NCBI GenBank assembly: GCA_963774195.1
Contig: CAVZDY010000004.1
Coordinates: 62,001 to 126,000, forward strand
Direction of reading: 5' to 3'
DNA length: 64,000 nt
Source: Roseiarcus sp963774195
GTDB taxonomy: Bacteria > Pseudomonadota > Alphaproteobacteria > Rhizobiales > Beijerinckiaceae
In this document: positions 53,729 to 62,445 of the stretch, piece after piece
Numbering within the stretch: the stretch's first letter is position 1
Layout: each line of letters starts with the position of its first letter
Notes under the pieces: generated by a model
The model's database searches: none
Seen by the model: only the letters and a program-made list of their open reading frames with translations
Told to the model about the DNA's origin: nothing
Translations under genes and position numbers: made by a program

Positions 53729-54571
53729 TTATTTGACTGCGCCGATCGCCAATCCGCCGACGATCTGCTTCTGCAGCAGGATGAAGATGACGGCGATAGG
53801 CACCGTGGTCACGAGCGTTGCCGCCATCACCTCGTTCCAATCCACATGATATGTTCCACTGACGAGATAGAAGAGTTTCATGGTGGCGGTCAGCTTGTCG
53901 GGAGACCGCAGCAAGGTGAAAGCGAGGATGAAATCAGTCCATGCGGTGATGAAGGTGAAGGTGGCCGTCACGCCGATCCCCGGCATAGCGAGAGGAAGGA
54001 AGATGTATCTCAGGCTGGCAAACCAGCTTGCGCCGTCGATATACGCGGCCTCCTCGATCTCCCGTGGTATCGTCTCGAAGTAGGATTGCAACATCCAGAC
54101 CGCGAAGGCCACGCTGAAGCCGGAGTAGGTGAGGATGAGCGAGCGATGGTCGTTGATCAGCCCCTGCGCAGCCATCATTCGGAAGATGCCAATGATGAGA
54201 ACCACAGGCGAGATCATCTGCGTGAGCAGCAGAAACAGGCGTAGCAGGCCCTTCGCCGGCAAAGTGTAGCGGGCCATGGCAAAAGCCGCCGGTATCGCCA
54301 GCGCCAGAGTGAGAACCGTGGCGCCGACGCTGACATAAAGGCTGTTGAGTAGCGCTCGGCCGAAATCGATCTTGGCCCAAATCACGGTGAAGTTGGACAG
54401 ATCAATATTGTCCGGCAGCCAGCGCGGGGGAAAGATGAAGACTTCCGCCGGCGGCTTCAGCGCCGTAGAGAGCATCACCGCGTATGGTAGCAATATCAGG
54501 ATCAGCAGCGGCGACAGCAGCAGCCAGAAGACGAAGGTCTTTCGCGCACGGGTCAAGTTCGAATCCTTCAA
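53729..54571 (-). CDS. CUT1 sugar ABC transporter permease, MalG/UgpE type
   Basis: 280 residues with six membrane segments, starting in FVFWLLLSPLLILILLPYAV. The permease EAA loop reads EIEEAAYIDGASWFASLRYIFL. Overlaps the partner permease start by 4 bp. Last gene of the minus-strand sugar operon. Confidence 0.9.
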   Translation of the reverse strand: MKDSNLTRARKTFVFWLLLSPLLILILLPYAVMLSTALKPPAEVFIFPPRWLPDNIDLSNFTVIWAKIDFGRALLNSLYVSVGATVLTLALAIPAAFAMARYTLPAKGLLRLFLLLTQMISPVVLIIGIFRMMAAQGLINDHRSLILTYSGFSVAFAVWMLQSYFETIPREIEEAAYIDGASWFASLRYIFLPLAMPGIGVTATFTFITAWTDFILAFTLLRSPDKLTATMKLFYLVSGTYHVDWNEVMAATLVTTVPIAVIFILLQKQIVGGLAIGAVK

Positions 54572-55443
54572 TAGGCCCGTTCGCGCATCGCAAAGCGCGC
54601 ATAAAGGACACAGAACACAAGCAGAAACGCGAACATCATCAGCGACATGGCTGAGGCCTCGGCCATTTTCCCGTACTGAAACGCCACCTTGTAGAGGTAG
54701 GTGACGAGGATGTCGGTGCTGTTGGCCGGGCCGCCCTGCGTCAGAATCCAGATGATGGCGAAACTGTTGAACGCGTAGATGACGTTCAGCACGATAGCGA
54801 TGTTGAGAAACGGCCGGATCAACGGCAGCGTGATGTAGCGGAACGAGTTCAGCGGCCCCGCGCCATCAATGCGCGCGGCGTCGAATACATCGCTCGGCAG
54901 GGACGAGAAAGCGCCCAGGAAGATAATGACAGTCAGTGGGATGGCGGCGAGTATGCCGATGAGGATGGCGACTGGGAAGGCGACCTCGCCGGTGGCGAGG
55001 AATTCGATTGGCTTGTCGGTTAGGCCGAACCTCAGCAACAACGCGTTGAGCATGCCGTACTGACCGTTCAGCGTCCAGCGCCAGACGATGCCCGTCATCG
55101 TTGCGGACACGGCCCAGGGAAGCAGGACGATCAGTCGGGCTAAGCCGCGTCCTGCGAAGTCTTGAGTTAGGATCAACGCCACGGGAATTGCTATCAGGAT
55201 CGCGCCGGCAGTGACACATACGGTCCAGATGGCAGTGCGCCAGAAACTCGCCCAGAAGAGAGCATCTGCGAAGAGTTCGGTAAAATTGATTGCGCCTACG
55301 AAATGCCCCACCTGCCCGAACCGATTCACGACATGCACCGACATGCGCAACAGGTCGGCCACGGGATAGCCCAGGATCCAGATGACCAACGCAAAGCTCG
55401 GCAAGAGCATCACAAACGGCAAAAGCAGATGGGAACGAGACAT
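54568..55443 (-). CDS. CUT1 sugar ABC transporter permease, MalF/UgpA type
   Basis: 291 residues, six membrane segments (LLLPFVMLLPSFALVIWILGY at the N-terminus), EAA loop SDVFDAARIDGAGPLNSFRYI, and the typical WILTQGGPANSTDI. It forms the channel with the permease downstream. No ABC ATPase gene is in the cluster. Confidence 0.9.
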   Translation of the reverse strand: MSRSHLLLPFVMLLPSFALVIWILGYPVADLLRMSVHVVNRFGQVGHFVGAINFTELFADALFWASFWRTAIWTVCVTAGAILIAIPVALILTQDFAGRGLARLIVLLPWAVSATMTGIVWRWTLNGQYGMLNALLLRFGLTDKPIEFLATGEVAFPVAILIGILAAIPLTVIIFLGAFSSLPSDVFDAARIDGAGPLNSFRYITLPLIRPFLNIAIVLNVIYAFNSFAIIWILTQGGPANSTDILVTYLYKVAFQYGKMAEASAMSLMMFAFLLVFCVLYARFAMRERAY

Positions 55444-55455
55444 GGGTCGCCTGCC

Positions 55456-56694
55456 TTATTGAGGTGCGATCAACCCGTCGATACTAGTCGCAGCGGCACT
55501 GAGCGCCGTTTTCGTGTCCTGTTTGCCGAGATAGATCTGTTGCAGCGCGGCGGTGGTTGCCGCTACGACCTGCTCCCACTGCGGCATGAGCGGGGCGAAC
55601 TTGGCGATCGGCAGCATGTCGGCGAACGCCTTAAGCGACGCGTCATTCGCCAGTCTTGGATCCTCCATTTCCTCTTTCAGCACGGGGAGGAAACCTTCGC
55701 TCAGGGTGAACTCTAGGCGGGTCTCCTTGGAGAAGACGCCTTCCTCGATGAATTTCCACGCAAGTTCCTTATTGGGGCTGGACTTGAACAACATCATGCT
55801 GTCAGTGCCTCCCCATGTCAGTTGCTTCGTACCCTCCGGCATAGGAGCCAGACCGTATTTCAGGTTCGGCGCCTCGGAGGCAATTTGGCCGCGTAGCCAC
55901 GGACCGGTAACAAGCGCGCCGAGACGCCCCTGCTTGAACAAAGTCTCGATGTCCTGACGGTTCGAGCCAGTCGGACTAGGCTCGCTCAAGCCTTCGTCGA
56001 TAAACGACTTATAGAGATTGGCGGCCTTGACGCCTGCATCCCCTGCGATGCCCGACTTGCCGTCCTTGACGATGTCGCCCCCATACGACCAAAAGGGATA
56101 GTACCAATAGGTGTCGGTCTCGATCTCTTTGCCTTGGACGCCGAAGCCGTAGGCGCCGTCGCCTTTTTCCTTCACCTTTTTGGATGCTGCAAGCAGATCG
56201 TCCCATGTCTTCGGAACTTCGGTGACGCCCGCTTTTTCGTATAGCGCCTTGTTGTAATAAAGCGCGCGCGTGGAGGCGAGGATCGGCAGCAGATAGGTTT
56301 TCCCGCCGACCGTACCCGGCGTCAGGAGATTCTCATAGAAGCGACTGCGGAATACTGGGGTGATGTAGCTGTCCAGAGGCTCGGCGATATCATTCTGGAC
56401 ATAATCCAGCACCCAGCGCGTGGCGATCACGGAGATGTCTGGCGCCGTGCCGCCGGCAATATCGGTCGCCAGCCTCTGCTGTAGATTGTCCCAGCTCACG
56501 TCCTCGATGACAACATCGACGTCCGGATGCGCCGCTTCGAAGCGCTTGGCGGCGTTCTCGAAAGTCGAAAGGGTGTGGTCGCTGAAATGAGCCACGATGA
56601 CGTGGAGTTGGGTCTTGGCCAAGGCAGGGGAGGCCAAGACACCCATCGCCAACGCCCAGATGCCGAGAAGTGAAAACATGCGTGTTCTTTTCAT
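55456..56694 (-). CDS. CUT1 sugar ABC transporter substrate-binding protein
   Basis: 412 residues. Signal peptide MKRTRMFSLLGIWALAMG processed near ALA. MalE/UgpB-like body: FENAAKRFEAAHPDVDVVI, ISVIATRWVLDYV, GTVGGKTYLLPILASTRALY. Binds sugar in the periplasm for the two permeases 12 bp downstream. Translation is preceded by an 8-codon leader whose stop overlaps this ATG (see 56691-56717). Confidence 0.92.
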   Translation of the reverse strand: MKRTRMFSLLGIWALAMGVLASPALAKTQLHVIVAHFSDHTLSTFENAAKRFEAAHPDVDVVIEDVSWDNLQQRLATDIAGGTAPDISVIATRWVLDYVQNDIAEPLDSYITPVFRSRFYENLLTPGTVGGKTYLLPILASTRALYYNKALYEKAGVTEVPKTWDDLLAASKKVKEKGDGAYGFGVQGKEIETDTYWYYPFWSYGGDIVKDGKSGIAGDAGVKAANLYKSFIDEGLSEPSPTGSNRQDIETLFKQGRLGALVTGPWLRGQIASEAPNLKYGLAPMPEGTKQLTWGGTDSMMLFKSSPNKELAWKFIEEGVFSKETRLEFTLSEGFLPVLKEEMEDPRLANDASLKAFADMLPIAKFAPLMPQWEQVVAATTAALQQIYLGKQDTKTALSAAATSIDGLIAPQ

Positions 56695-56717
56695 GTGTTA
56701 CCCTCCTTGCTGGTCAT
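56691..56717 (-). promoter_or_regulatory. Eight-codon leader peptide with duplicated ribosome-binding segment before the sugar-binding protein
   Basis: The segment AGGAGG-GTAACACATGA at the binding-protein start has a near copy (GGGAGG-ATAACACATGA) 23 bp upstream. The upstream copy starts a short frame, MTSKEGNT, whose TGA overlaps the real ATG. This could give translational coupling, or be a recent tandem duplication of the start region. Confidence 0.5.
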
Positions 56718-56760
56718 GTGTTATCCTCCCTGCTGTAATTGACGAGCGTTTGTCTCACGC

Positions 56761-57843
56761 TCATTTGTGGATGCTCTTGGATACGAAAACGGGATAGAGC
56801 TGCGGGTAGCGCGCGGTGTCGATTGGGACGTTTCGCGCGGCAGCGAGGTCGTGGGCGAGAACCTGAAAAGGCACGACGCCAAGGATCGCCCGAACGGCTG
56901 CGTCGCCACACGGCGGCAGCACGAGATCGAACGGGCCATAGGCGTCTGACACGGCTTGGCTGGCCGCAATCGTCACTGAAGCCGTGCCGACCAGCTTTAC
57001 GCCTTCGAGGAAAGCCGAAAGCCGCCGGCCCTGCGATATTTCATCCGCGATCAGCACGATGCCGGTAGCCGGGCCCACGCCATTGAAGGGCCCGTGCATC
57101 ATCTCCTCGAGTTCCTTCGGAACGACGGGCATTTTCGCGACTTCCAGGACTTTCAACGCGCCTTCCAGCGCGGTCGGAACCTGATTGCCCGCCCCGACGA
57201 CAAACAGCGCGTCGGAGTTTCGAAGTTTTTCGACCCATCCCCCGGCGGCCACTCGGCTCGCCGCGATCGCGTGGTCAAAGGCTGCCGGCAGTTCCGCGTA
57301 GCGCGCCCGCAACACAGCATCTCCATCGGCGATCACGCCGAGCGCGAGGCGGCGGCCGAGCAAGACGGCAGCAAAGGCGGTGGTGGTGAAACCCTTGGTT
57401 TTACCCAAATTGGCTTCGGGAGCGGTATGCGTTTCGATGACGAACTTGGCCTCCGATGGTATCGGCGCCTCCGGATGTGCAGTCACGACCCCGGTCATGG
57501 CGCCCCTGGCATTGGCGCGCCTGATCCCTTCGAGCAGGATCAGGGATGCGCCGCTTTGCGAGATGGCGAGCACCAGCACATCGGGAGCCAATCCGCCGCT
57601 CTCCGTCTCGTCGAGAAACTCGAGCGAGCTAGCCGCTTCGCAGTCAATTCCGAGTTCCTGTTCCCACGAGCGCGCGGCGATCATCGCGGCGTAGAGGGAC
57701 GTGCCGGAGCCCACGATCCAGACCTTGCGAATTTTGCGTTTGAGGAATGTCGCCGCGAATGTTTCCGCCTTCAGCCCGGCCGCAAGCAGGCGCTTGAACG
57801 CATCCGGTTGTTCCAGAATAGATTGCAGCATCAGAGTTGGCAT
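56761..57843 (-). CDS. SIS-domain sugar-phosphate isomerase/deaminase (AgaS/GlmS-like)
   Basis: 360 residues with two SIS folds: VWIVGSGTSLYAAMIAARSW, LAISQSGASLILLEGIRRA and VVPKELEEMMHGPFNG, resembling the isomerase half of GlmS and AgaS-type enzymes but without the glutaminase domain. With a kinase, PfkB and a KbaZ protein nearby, the likely reaction is deamination or isomerisation of an amino-sugar 6-phosphate (for example galactosamine 6-phosphate to tagatose 6-phosphate). Starts 2 bp after the ROK kinase stop. Confidence 0.85.
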   Translation of the reverse strand: MPTLMLQSILEQPDAFKRLLAAGLKAETFAATFLKRKIRKVWIVGSGTSLYAAMIAARSWEQELGIDCEAASSLEFLDETESGGLAPDVLVLAISQSGASLILLEGIRRANARGAMTGVVTAHPEAPIPSEAKFVIETHTAPEANLGKTKGFTTTAFAAVLLGRRLALGVIADGDAVLRARYAELPAAFDHAIAASRVAAGGWVEKLRNSDALFVVGAGNQVPTALEGALKVLEVAKMPVVPKELEEMMHGPFNGVGPATGIVLIADEISQGRRLSAFLEGVKLVGTASVTIAASQAVSDAYGPFDLVLPPCGDAAVRAILGVVPFQVLAHDLAAARNVPIDTARYPQLYPVFVSKSIHK

Positions 57844-57845
57844 GA

Positions 57846-58742
57846 TCAGGCCTCAAAACGGTGGGCATCGATGGTCAGCGCGGCGGCGCCAATGAGGCCG
57901 GTGAACGGAGCTGTGCGGGACAGTTCGATTTCCTTCAGCCCGCTCAGCGCGTTTGGAAGCGAATGCGCGCGGACAGCTCGTCGAACCCAGGCCGTAGCGG
58001 CGGGATCGCCCGAGAACATGCCGCCAGCCAGGACGATCGCCGCCGGGTTGATGAGGTTCACGAGTTGCGTGATGCCGAGGGCGAGGTAACCGTATTCCTT
58101 CTTCACGGGGGCCTCGATCCGCGGCAGATAGGCGGGAATTGTATGAGTGCCAGCGCGCGCCTCTAGCAGTAATTTCTCCGTACAGCCGCTCAGCCCGCAG
58201 TAGCAGATCGTCGATCCGCTTTGGTCCGAACTCATGTGGCCATTCTCGCCGGCGTAGTTGCTGGCGCCACGGTGCAACTTGCCATTGAACACCATGCCGG
58301 TCGCGAGGCCCGTACCGGCATTGTAGAGTAGGAAGTCCCTGTAGAAGCGTCCCGCGCCGAAATAGATTTCGCCGATCGTAGCGGCGTGAACGTCATTTTC
58401 GACATAGACGGGAAGCCCTGTCGCCTCGGACACAGTCCCTCCGATTGGGATGTCTTTGATCCCCATGTTCATCGATTGAATCAATGTGCCGGTCGAACGG
58501 TCGACAAAGCCGGTCGTACCGATGCCGATACTGGGCGCCTGGCCGCCAGCCCGAGAGACAATGACTTTGGCGACGGAGAGGATGTCTTCGAGGAGATGTT
58601 GTGCGCGGGTCGCGACTTTATGCTCGAAGAGAACTCTGCCCTCCTGCGAGACCAGTCCGCCTAGAATTTTGGTGCCGCCAACGTCGATGCCGAGTAGCGG
58701 CGCGTCAGCAGGAAGGGCGTTCTGCTTAGCGGAGGAAGGCAT
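57846..58742 (-). CDS. ROK-family sugar kinase
   Basis: 298 residues: ATP/phosphate motif LGIDVGGTKILGGLV, sugar-binding VENDVHAATIGE, GTGLATGMVFNG, and an altered zinc motif STICYCGLSGCTEK. It lacks the DNA-binding domain seen in the ROK repressor at 52474. Probably phosphorylates the imported (amino) sugar at C6. An ATG at 58769 is also in frame but lies inside the predicted -10 box, so the ATG at 58742 is chosen. First gene of the minus-strand sugar operon. Confidence 0.88.
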   Translation of the reverse strand: MPSSAKQNALPADAPLLGIDVGGTKILGGLVSQEGRVLFEHKVATRAQHLLEDILSVAKVIVSRAGGQAPSIGIGTTGFVDRSTGTLIQSMNMGIKDIPIGGTVSEATGLPVYVENDVHAATIGEIYFGAGRFYRDFLLYNAGTGLATGMVFNGKLHRGASNYAGENGHMSSDQSGSTICYCGLSGCTEKLLLEARAGTHTIPAYLPRIEAPVKKEYGYLALGITQLVNLINPAAIVLAGGMFSGDPAATAWVRRAVRAHSLPNALSGLKEIELSRTAPFTGLIGAAALTIDAHRFEA

Positions 58743-58763
58743 CAGTATGCTCGGTCCAATTAA

Positions 58764-58796
58764 TTCCATTCAATGGAAGTTTTACAGACCTGTCAA
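58764..58796 (-). promoter_or_regulatory. Predicted sigma-70-type promoter with overlapping palindromic operator
   Basis: On the minus strand TTGACA (58796-58791), a 17-base spacer, then TTGAAT (58773-58768). The -10 region is embedded in the perfect palindrome ttccatt-c-aatggaa (58764-58778). A repressor bound there would block the promoter; the ROK repressor at 52474 is the obvious candidate. Confidence 0.6.
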
Positions 58797-59184
58797 GCCT
58801 GGTGATTTACATACCGCGAGCGCGAAGACGACATCCGGTCCCGAACCTGGCCGTCGCCTGAACGGCAGAAAACCCAAACATGACCAGCAAGGGCAGGCTG
58901 ATATGGCTCGGCGAACACGCGCTATCGGCGCCGACTGGCGGGAGCTTAGTGAGGTCGCGCGACGTCCGCTTTCCGCCCGAAGCGCTGCTGCTTGGCGCGA
59001 CCGTCAAAACTACGATCCGGAAATAGCTCCTAACGTAGGGTCAGTTTAGTGCTTTGCGTCTCGATTCCGCCGCCCGACATCAAAGGATTGTGGAGATTGC
59101 CAACTTCCAACTTGTCGAATAGGCGGTAGACGGATAGCCTAATCCTTAAGTCGAGACTAGATTTGGCTGGCAACGGAGGGCTGC
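58797..59184. other. Intergenic region, no gene recognised
   Basis: About 390 bp between the sugar operon promoter and a phage-like remnant. The plus-strand frame here has no recognisable protein. The boundary to phage-derived sequence probably lies within it. Confidence 0.35.
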
Positions 59185-59751
59185 ATGCTCCCGCAATTGC
59201 TGTCGTTCCGGAAACGATCTCGTCACAACGATGAAATTGGCAGCGCGGATCTTGGCGCGCCGTCGATTGCGCTTAACAAATCTCTTATCACCAAATCCGT
59301 ACGAGCGGACCTCGAAGCGTCCATCAGATTGGTCGGCGACATCGATCGTCGTCACGCCACCGCTTGTTATGCGGCCGCTCTCGACTCAGCGCAGCGCAGC
59401 GGCCATCTGGCATCGCTTTTTCGCGCGATCATCGAAATGAACATCAGCGGGATGGACCGGCATCGCGCTGGTGAGATCGCAACATTCCTGAGCAGCAGAA
59501 CATCCGCCATGATTGCGAAGGAAAGGCTGGAGAGATCAGGGATAACTCAAGCCATTTGGGTCTATACCGGATCATTCTGCAAATGTGACGGGAGCAAAGC
59601 GAGCGAACGCCAAAACGAAGCCCACAGAGCCGCGAATGGAACATCATACGAAGTTCGAAATGGACTGCTTGTCGGCGGCAAGATGACTTGGCCCGGACGA
59701 GAATGGGGCTGCAAATGCCTAGCTCGGCCGATAGTCAAGCGCTTCTCTTAA
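59185..59751 (+). CDS. Phage head-morphogenesis-like protein (MuF/SPP1 gp7-like C-terminus), probable remnant
   Basis: 188 residues. The C-terminal part GITQAIWVYTGSFCKCDGSK, then NGTSYEVRNG and PGREWGCKCLARPIV, resembles the conserved end of phage minor head proteins (a Cys-containing segment, a short loop, then W-G-C-x-C). The N-terminal half (ERLERSGITQ preceded by SSRTSAMIAKERLE) matches the helix before it. It is shorter than full MuF-type proteins and no terminase, portal or capsid genes are near, so it is probably a prophage leftover. Confidence 0.55.
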   Translation: MLPQLLSFRKRSRHNDEIGSADLGAPSIALNKSLITKSVRADLEASIRLVGDIDRRHATACYAAALDSAQRSGHLASLFRAIIEMNISGMDRHRAGEIATFLSSRTSAMIAKERLERSGITQAIWVYTGSFCKCDGSKASERQNEAHRAANGTSYEVRNGLLVGGKMTWPGREWGCKCLARPIVKRFS

Positions 59752-60090
59752 GCGAAGTACGCGCCTTCCCCCAAGGCTCTTGGACTTCGCCACAGGTTGA
59801 GCTGTTCCACAAGACCTTTTGGCTACAGCGATCGCATCGTCCGATCAACGCTCAGGGCCTGCGACAGGAGCTGTCGCTGGGAGTCGCACGGCCCCAGCGA
59901 TCGCCGTCAGATGATTGGCGCCCAAATATGGCGCGGACAAACGACCTTGCGCGCCAAGCCGGGAACTACTATTTCCCGCCCATTTCTGCGGTTTATCGAA
60001 CCATTCCCGAACGGCGTGACCTCCTCTTTGCGGACATTTCGCTCTACCGCCAGAATAGCGTTCTAATGGGCCCAAGAATGGGAGGTCGCA
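59752..60090. other. Intergenic region, possible degraded sequence
   Basis: 339 bp with overlapping open frames but none with recognisable protein character. G+C is slightly lower than in neighbouring genes, consistent with degraded phage or mobile DNA. Confidence 0.35.
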
Positions 60091-60642
60091 GTGAACCAGA
60101 AGCTCAGCAAACACCTTTCCGCGATATGCCAATGCGGCAAGGTTAAATTCGAGGCAGTAGGGGCGCCGATTCTGACCGGCTCCTGCTATTGCACGAGCTG
60201 CCAAGAAGCCGGACGCCGGTTCGAGCAACTGACTTCCGCGCCGCCCGTGCTCGATCCCGACAGTGGGACAGGCTTTATCCTACATCGAAAGGATCGAGTG
60301 CAATGCGTGATGGGGCAGGAGTTTCTCGAGGAGCATCGGCTCAAGGCCGATTCCCCGACCCGACGGGTCCTTGCCACGTGCTGCAATTCGGCAATGTTCC
60401 TCGACTTCACCAAAGGGCACTGGCTGTCGATGTACCGGAACCGCTTTCCGACAGGCGCGCCGCCACTTGAAATGCGGGTGATGACAAAAGAGCGGCGCGT
60501 TGGCGTCGAGCTTGCCGATGACTTGCCGAATTACAGTGGTCGCTCCGGCAAGCTCATGTTGAAGTTGATCGCCGCCTGGATTGCGATGGGTCTCCGCAGG
60601 CCTGAAGTCGCCTTGGGAAAGACAGCCCGCAGGGCGCAATAG
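60091..60642 (+). CDS. GFA (glutathione-dependent formaldehyde-activating enzyme-like) family protein
   Basis: 183 residues. Zinc-binding cysteines of the GFA/CENP-V fold appear in AICQCGKVKFEAVG, GSCYCTSCQEAGRR and ATCCNSAMFLDF. Members bind zinc and some interact with glutathione-formaldehyde adducts, but most are uncharacterised, so the family name should not be read as an activity. GTG start with GGGAGG upstream. Stands alone beside phage-like sequence. Confidence 0.8.
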   Translation: MNQKLSKHLSAICQCGKVKFEAVGAPILTGSCYCTSCQEAGRRFEQLTSAPPVLDPDSGTGFILHRKDRVQCVMGQEFLEEHRLKADSPTRRVLATCCNSAMFLDFTKGHWLSMYRNRFPTGAPPLEMRVMTKERRVGVELADDLPNYSGRSGKLMLKLIAAWIAMGLRRPEVALGKTARRAQ

Positions 60643-60741
60643 ACACTTACCATGTTGGCCTGTAGTAAGAACGCCCCCCGCAATTGGAACAGTCGTCGTG
60701 GCGCGCCGCCCTTCGTGGGAAGCGCGAGAAAAGCGGTCTTC

Positions 60742-60760
60742 GGCGGCCGGCGTGGCCGCC
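60742..60760. terminator. Hairpin between convergent GFA and amidohydrolase genes
   Basis: Stem ggcggcc / ggccgcc with a 5-base loop, immediately past the amidohydrolase stop and followed on the plus strand by tattgttt. Could serve both convergent transcripts; the T-rich tract is short. Confidence 0.4.
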
Positions 60761-62217
60761 TATTGTTTGGCGAAGTCCTTGTATATCCGACCGCCCTTCA
60801 TGATCATTGCTAGATTGGTATCGGGCTTTTCGAGCAGCGCGATGTCGGCGATCGGATCGCCGTTGACGACGAGGAGGTCAGCCAGGGCATCTTTTTCCAC
60901 CACCCCCAGCTTGCCCGGGTAGGGATTGCGCGGTCCCGACAGGGCGAGGAGTTCTCCATTGACGGAAGTCGCCATACGGAGAATGTCCACGTTTTCGTAC
61001 CACCGCCGCAGATGGGTCAGCATGACGCCCTGTCGACTGGCGAGGTCGCTCGAAAAGAGGAGATCAGAACCGAACGCGGTCTTGATCTTGTGCCCCTTCG
61101 CTAGCGGGTAGAGCGTATTCGCGCCCGAGAACACCTGGAGCGCATTGAGCCGGCTCTGACCGGTCAACCGGCCAGTGTCTTCTTCGCTGAGAAACGGTTG
61201 GGTGCTGAGCCATACGCCGTTGTCAGCCATGAGCTTCGCAGTGTCTTCGTCCATGAGATGGCCGTGTTCGATACACTGAACGCCGACCGCCAGCGCGCGG
61301 CGGATCGCGACCGGCGGATAGGCGTGGACCGCGACATAGGTATTCCTGTCGGCCGCGGCCTCGACGCCGGCGCGCAGCTCGCGTTCACTGAACGTCAGCA
61401 TGTCGAGCGTCGTGCGCGGCGACGAGACCCCGCCGCCGCCGACGAGCTTGATCTGGGAGGCCCCCTGCAGGAGCTGCTCGCGGACGCGCAGCCGCACCTC
61501 GTCCGCGCTGTCGGCGATATTCGCGGCGCCCTTTTGCTCGAGAAAACTGACCGGCCCGCCAGTACGACGGGGCAAGTCCGAGAGCGGACGCAAGTCGCCG
61601 TGCCCGCCGGTGGTGGTGATCATGGCGCCGCAGGGAAAGATCCGCGGTCCCCGAGCGAGTCCGTCATCGATCGCCTGCTTTAGCGGGAACGACGGTCCGC
61701 CAAGGTCGCGAACCGTGGTGAAGCCGCGCATGAGGGTGCGCTCGGCCTCCGCCGACGCGGCAAGAAAGATGTAGCCGATATCGGCGGAAAGCAGGCTTGC
61801 AACGTTCAGCCCCGCGAAGATCGTATGCCAATGCGCGTCGATCAGGCCCGGCATGACCGTCCGGCCGCCGCAGTCGATGACCCTCGCGCCCTCCGGAGCG
61901 CCGACTTCGCCTGCGTCGATCGCCTTGATCCGGTCCCCCTCGACAAGCAGGCGCAGCCCGGCGCGCAACGAAGCGGATCGCCCGTCGAACAGCCGCAGGT
62001 TCGTGAGAATGATCGGTGAAGTCGCCGCTTCTGGCTCCGCCTCGACGCGGCGCACGAATCCTAGGGTTGCGAGGGAAGCGCCCAGTCCGGCCACGAACCC
62101 CCGCCGGGAAAGCCCCGCGATGATCCGACGGCTCGCCGATTGGATGAGCGGACTGCAGCAGGCGCAACTGCTGGCGCCGCTGGACTGATGGTCATCGCAC
62201 GGCTCGCACGAATACAT
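60760..62217 (-). CDS. Tat-exported metal-dependent amidohydrolase
   Basis: 485 residues. The N-terminal region is Cys-rich (YSCEPCDD, SSCACCSP), then a twin-arginine motif SRRGFVAGLGASLATLG. The amidohydrolase barrel follows with metal ligands in GLIDAHWHT, the lysine region SQIKLVGGGG, histidines in VAVHAYPP and CIEHGHLMD, and aspartate in AFGSDLLFS. It resembles prolidase/imidazolonepropionase-like peptidases and carboxypeptidases of this superfamily; substrate unknown. The ATG at 62217 is preferred; the open frame extends to 62358 without similarity. Confidence 0.85.
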   Translation of the reverse strand: MYSCEPCDDHQSSGASSCACCSPLIQSASRRIIAGLSRRGFVAGLGASLATLGFVRRVEAEPEAATSPIILTNLRLFDGRSASLRAGLRLLVEGDRIKAIDAGEVGAPEGARVIDCGGRTVMPGLIDAHWHTIFAGLNVASLLSADIGYIFLAASAEAERTLMRGFTTVRDLGGPSFPLKQAIDDGLARGPRIFPCGAMITTTGGHGDLRPLSDLPRRTGGPVSFLEQKGAANIADSADEVRLRVREQLLQGASQIKLVGGGGVSSPRTTLDMLTFSERELRAGVEAAADRNTYVAVHAYPPVAIRRALAVGVQCIEHGHLMDEDTAKLMADNGVWLSTQPFLSEEDTGRLTGQSRLNALQVFSGANTLYPLAKGHKIKTAFGSDLLFSSDLASRQGVMLTHLRRWYENVDILRMATSVNGELLALSGPRNPYPGKLGVVEKDALADLLVVNGDPIADIALLEKPDTNLAMIMKGGRIYKDFAKQ

Positions 62218-62445
62218 CTGAGCCCCCCGAGAAACCGCCGCGACGAACCCCAGACGCAACGAAACGCGCACCTCGCCGCGGGCGCCCCAACGCTGAGCTG
62301 CTCCAGCAACGAAGAGGCGGCTTTCGAGCGCCGCCCCTTTCTCATTCGGCGAAGACAATCACGAGCAGGGAACGCGGCCTCAACCCCGGTCCTGCGCCGG
62401 ATCGGGCTCACACAGGCGTATTCTCGAACGACCTTTCCGTCGAAG

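Noticed and set aside
59688..60146. 152-residue plus-strand frame between the phage remnant and GFA gene
   Set aside because: Overlaps both neighbours, lacks a Shine-Dalgarno and has no protein-like pattern.
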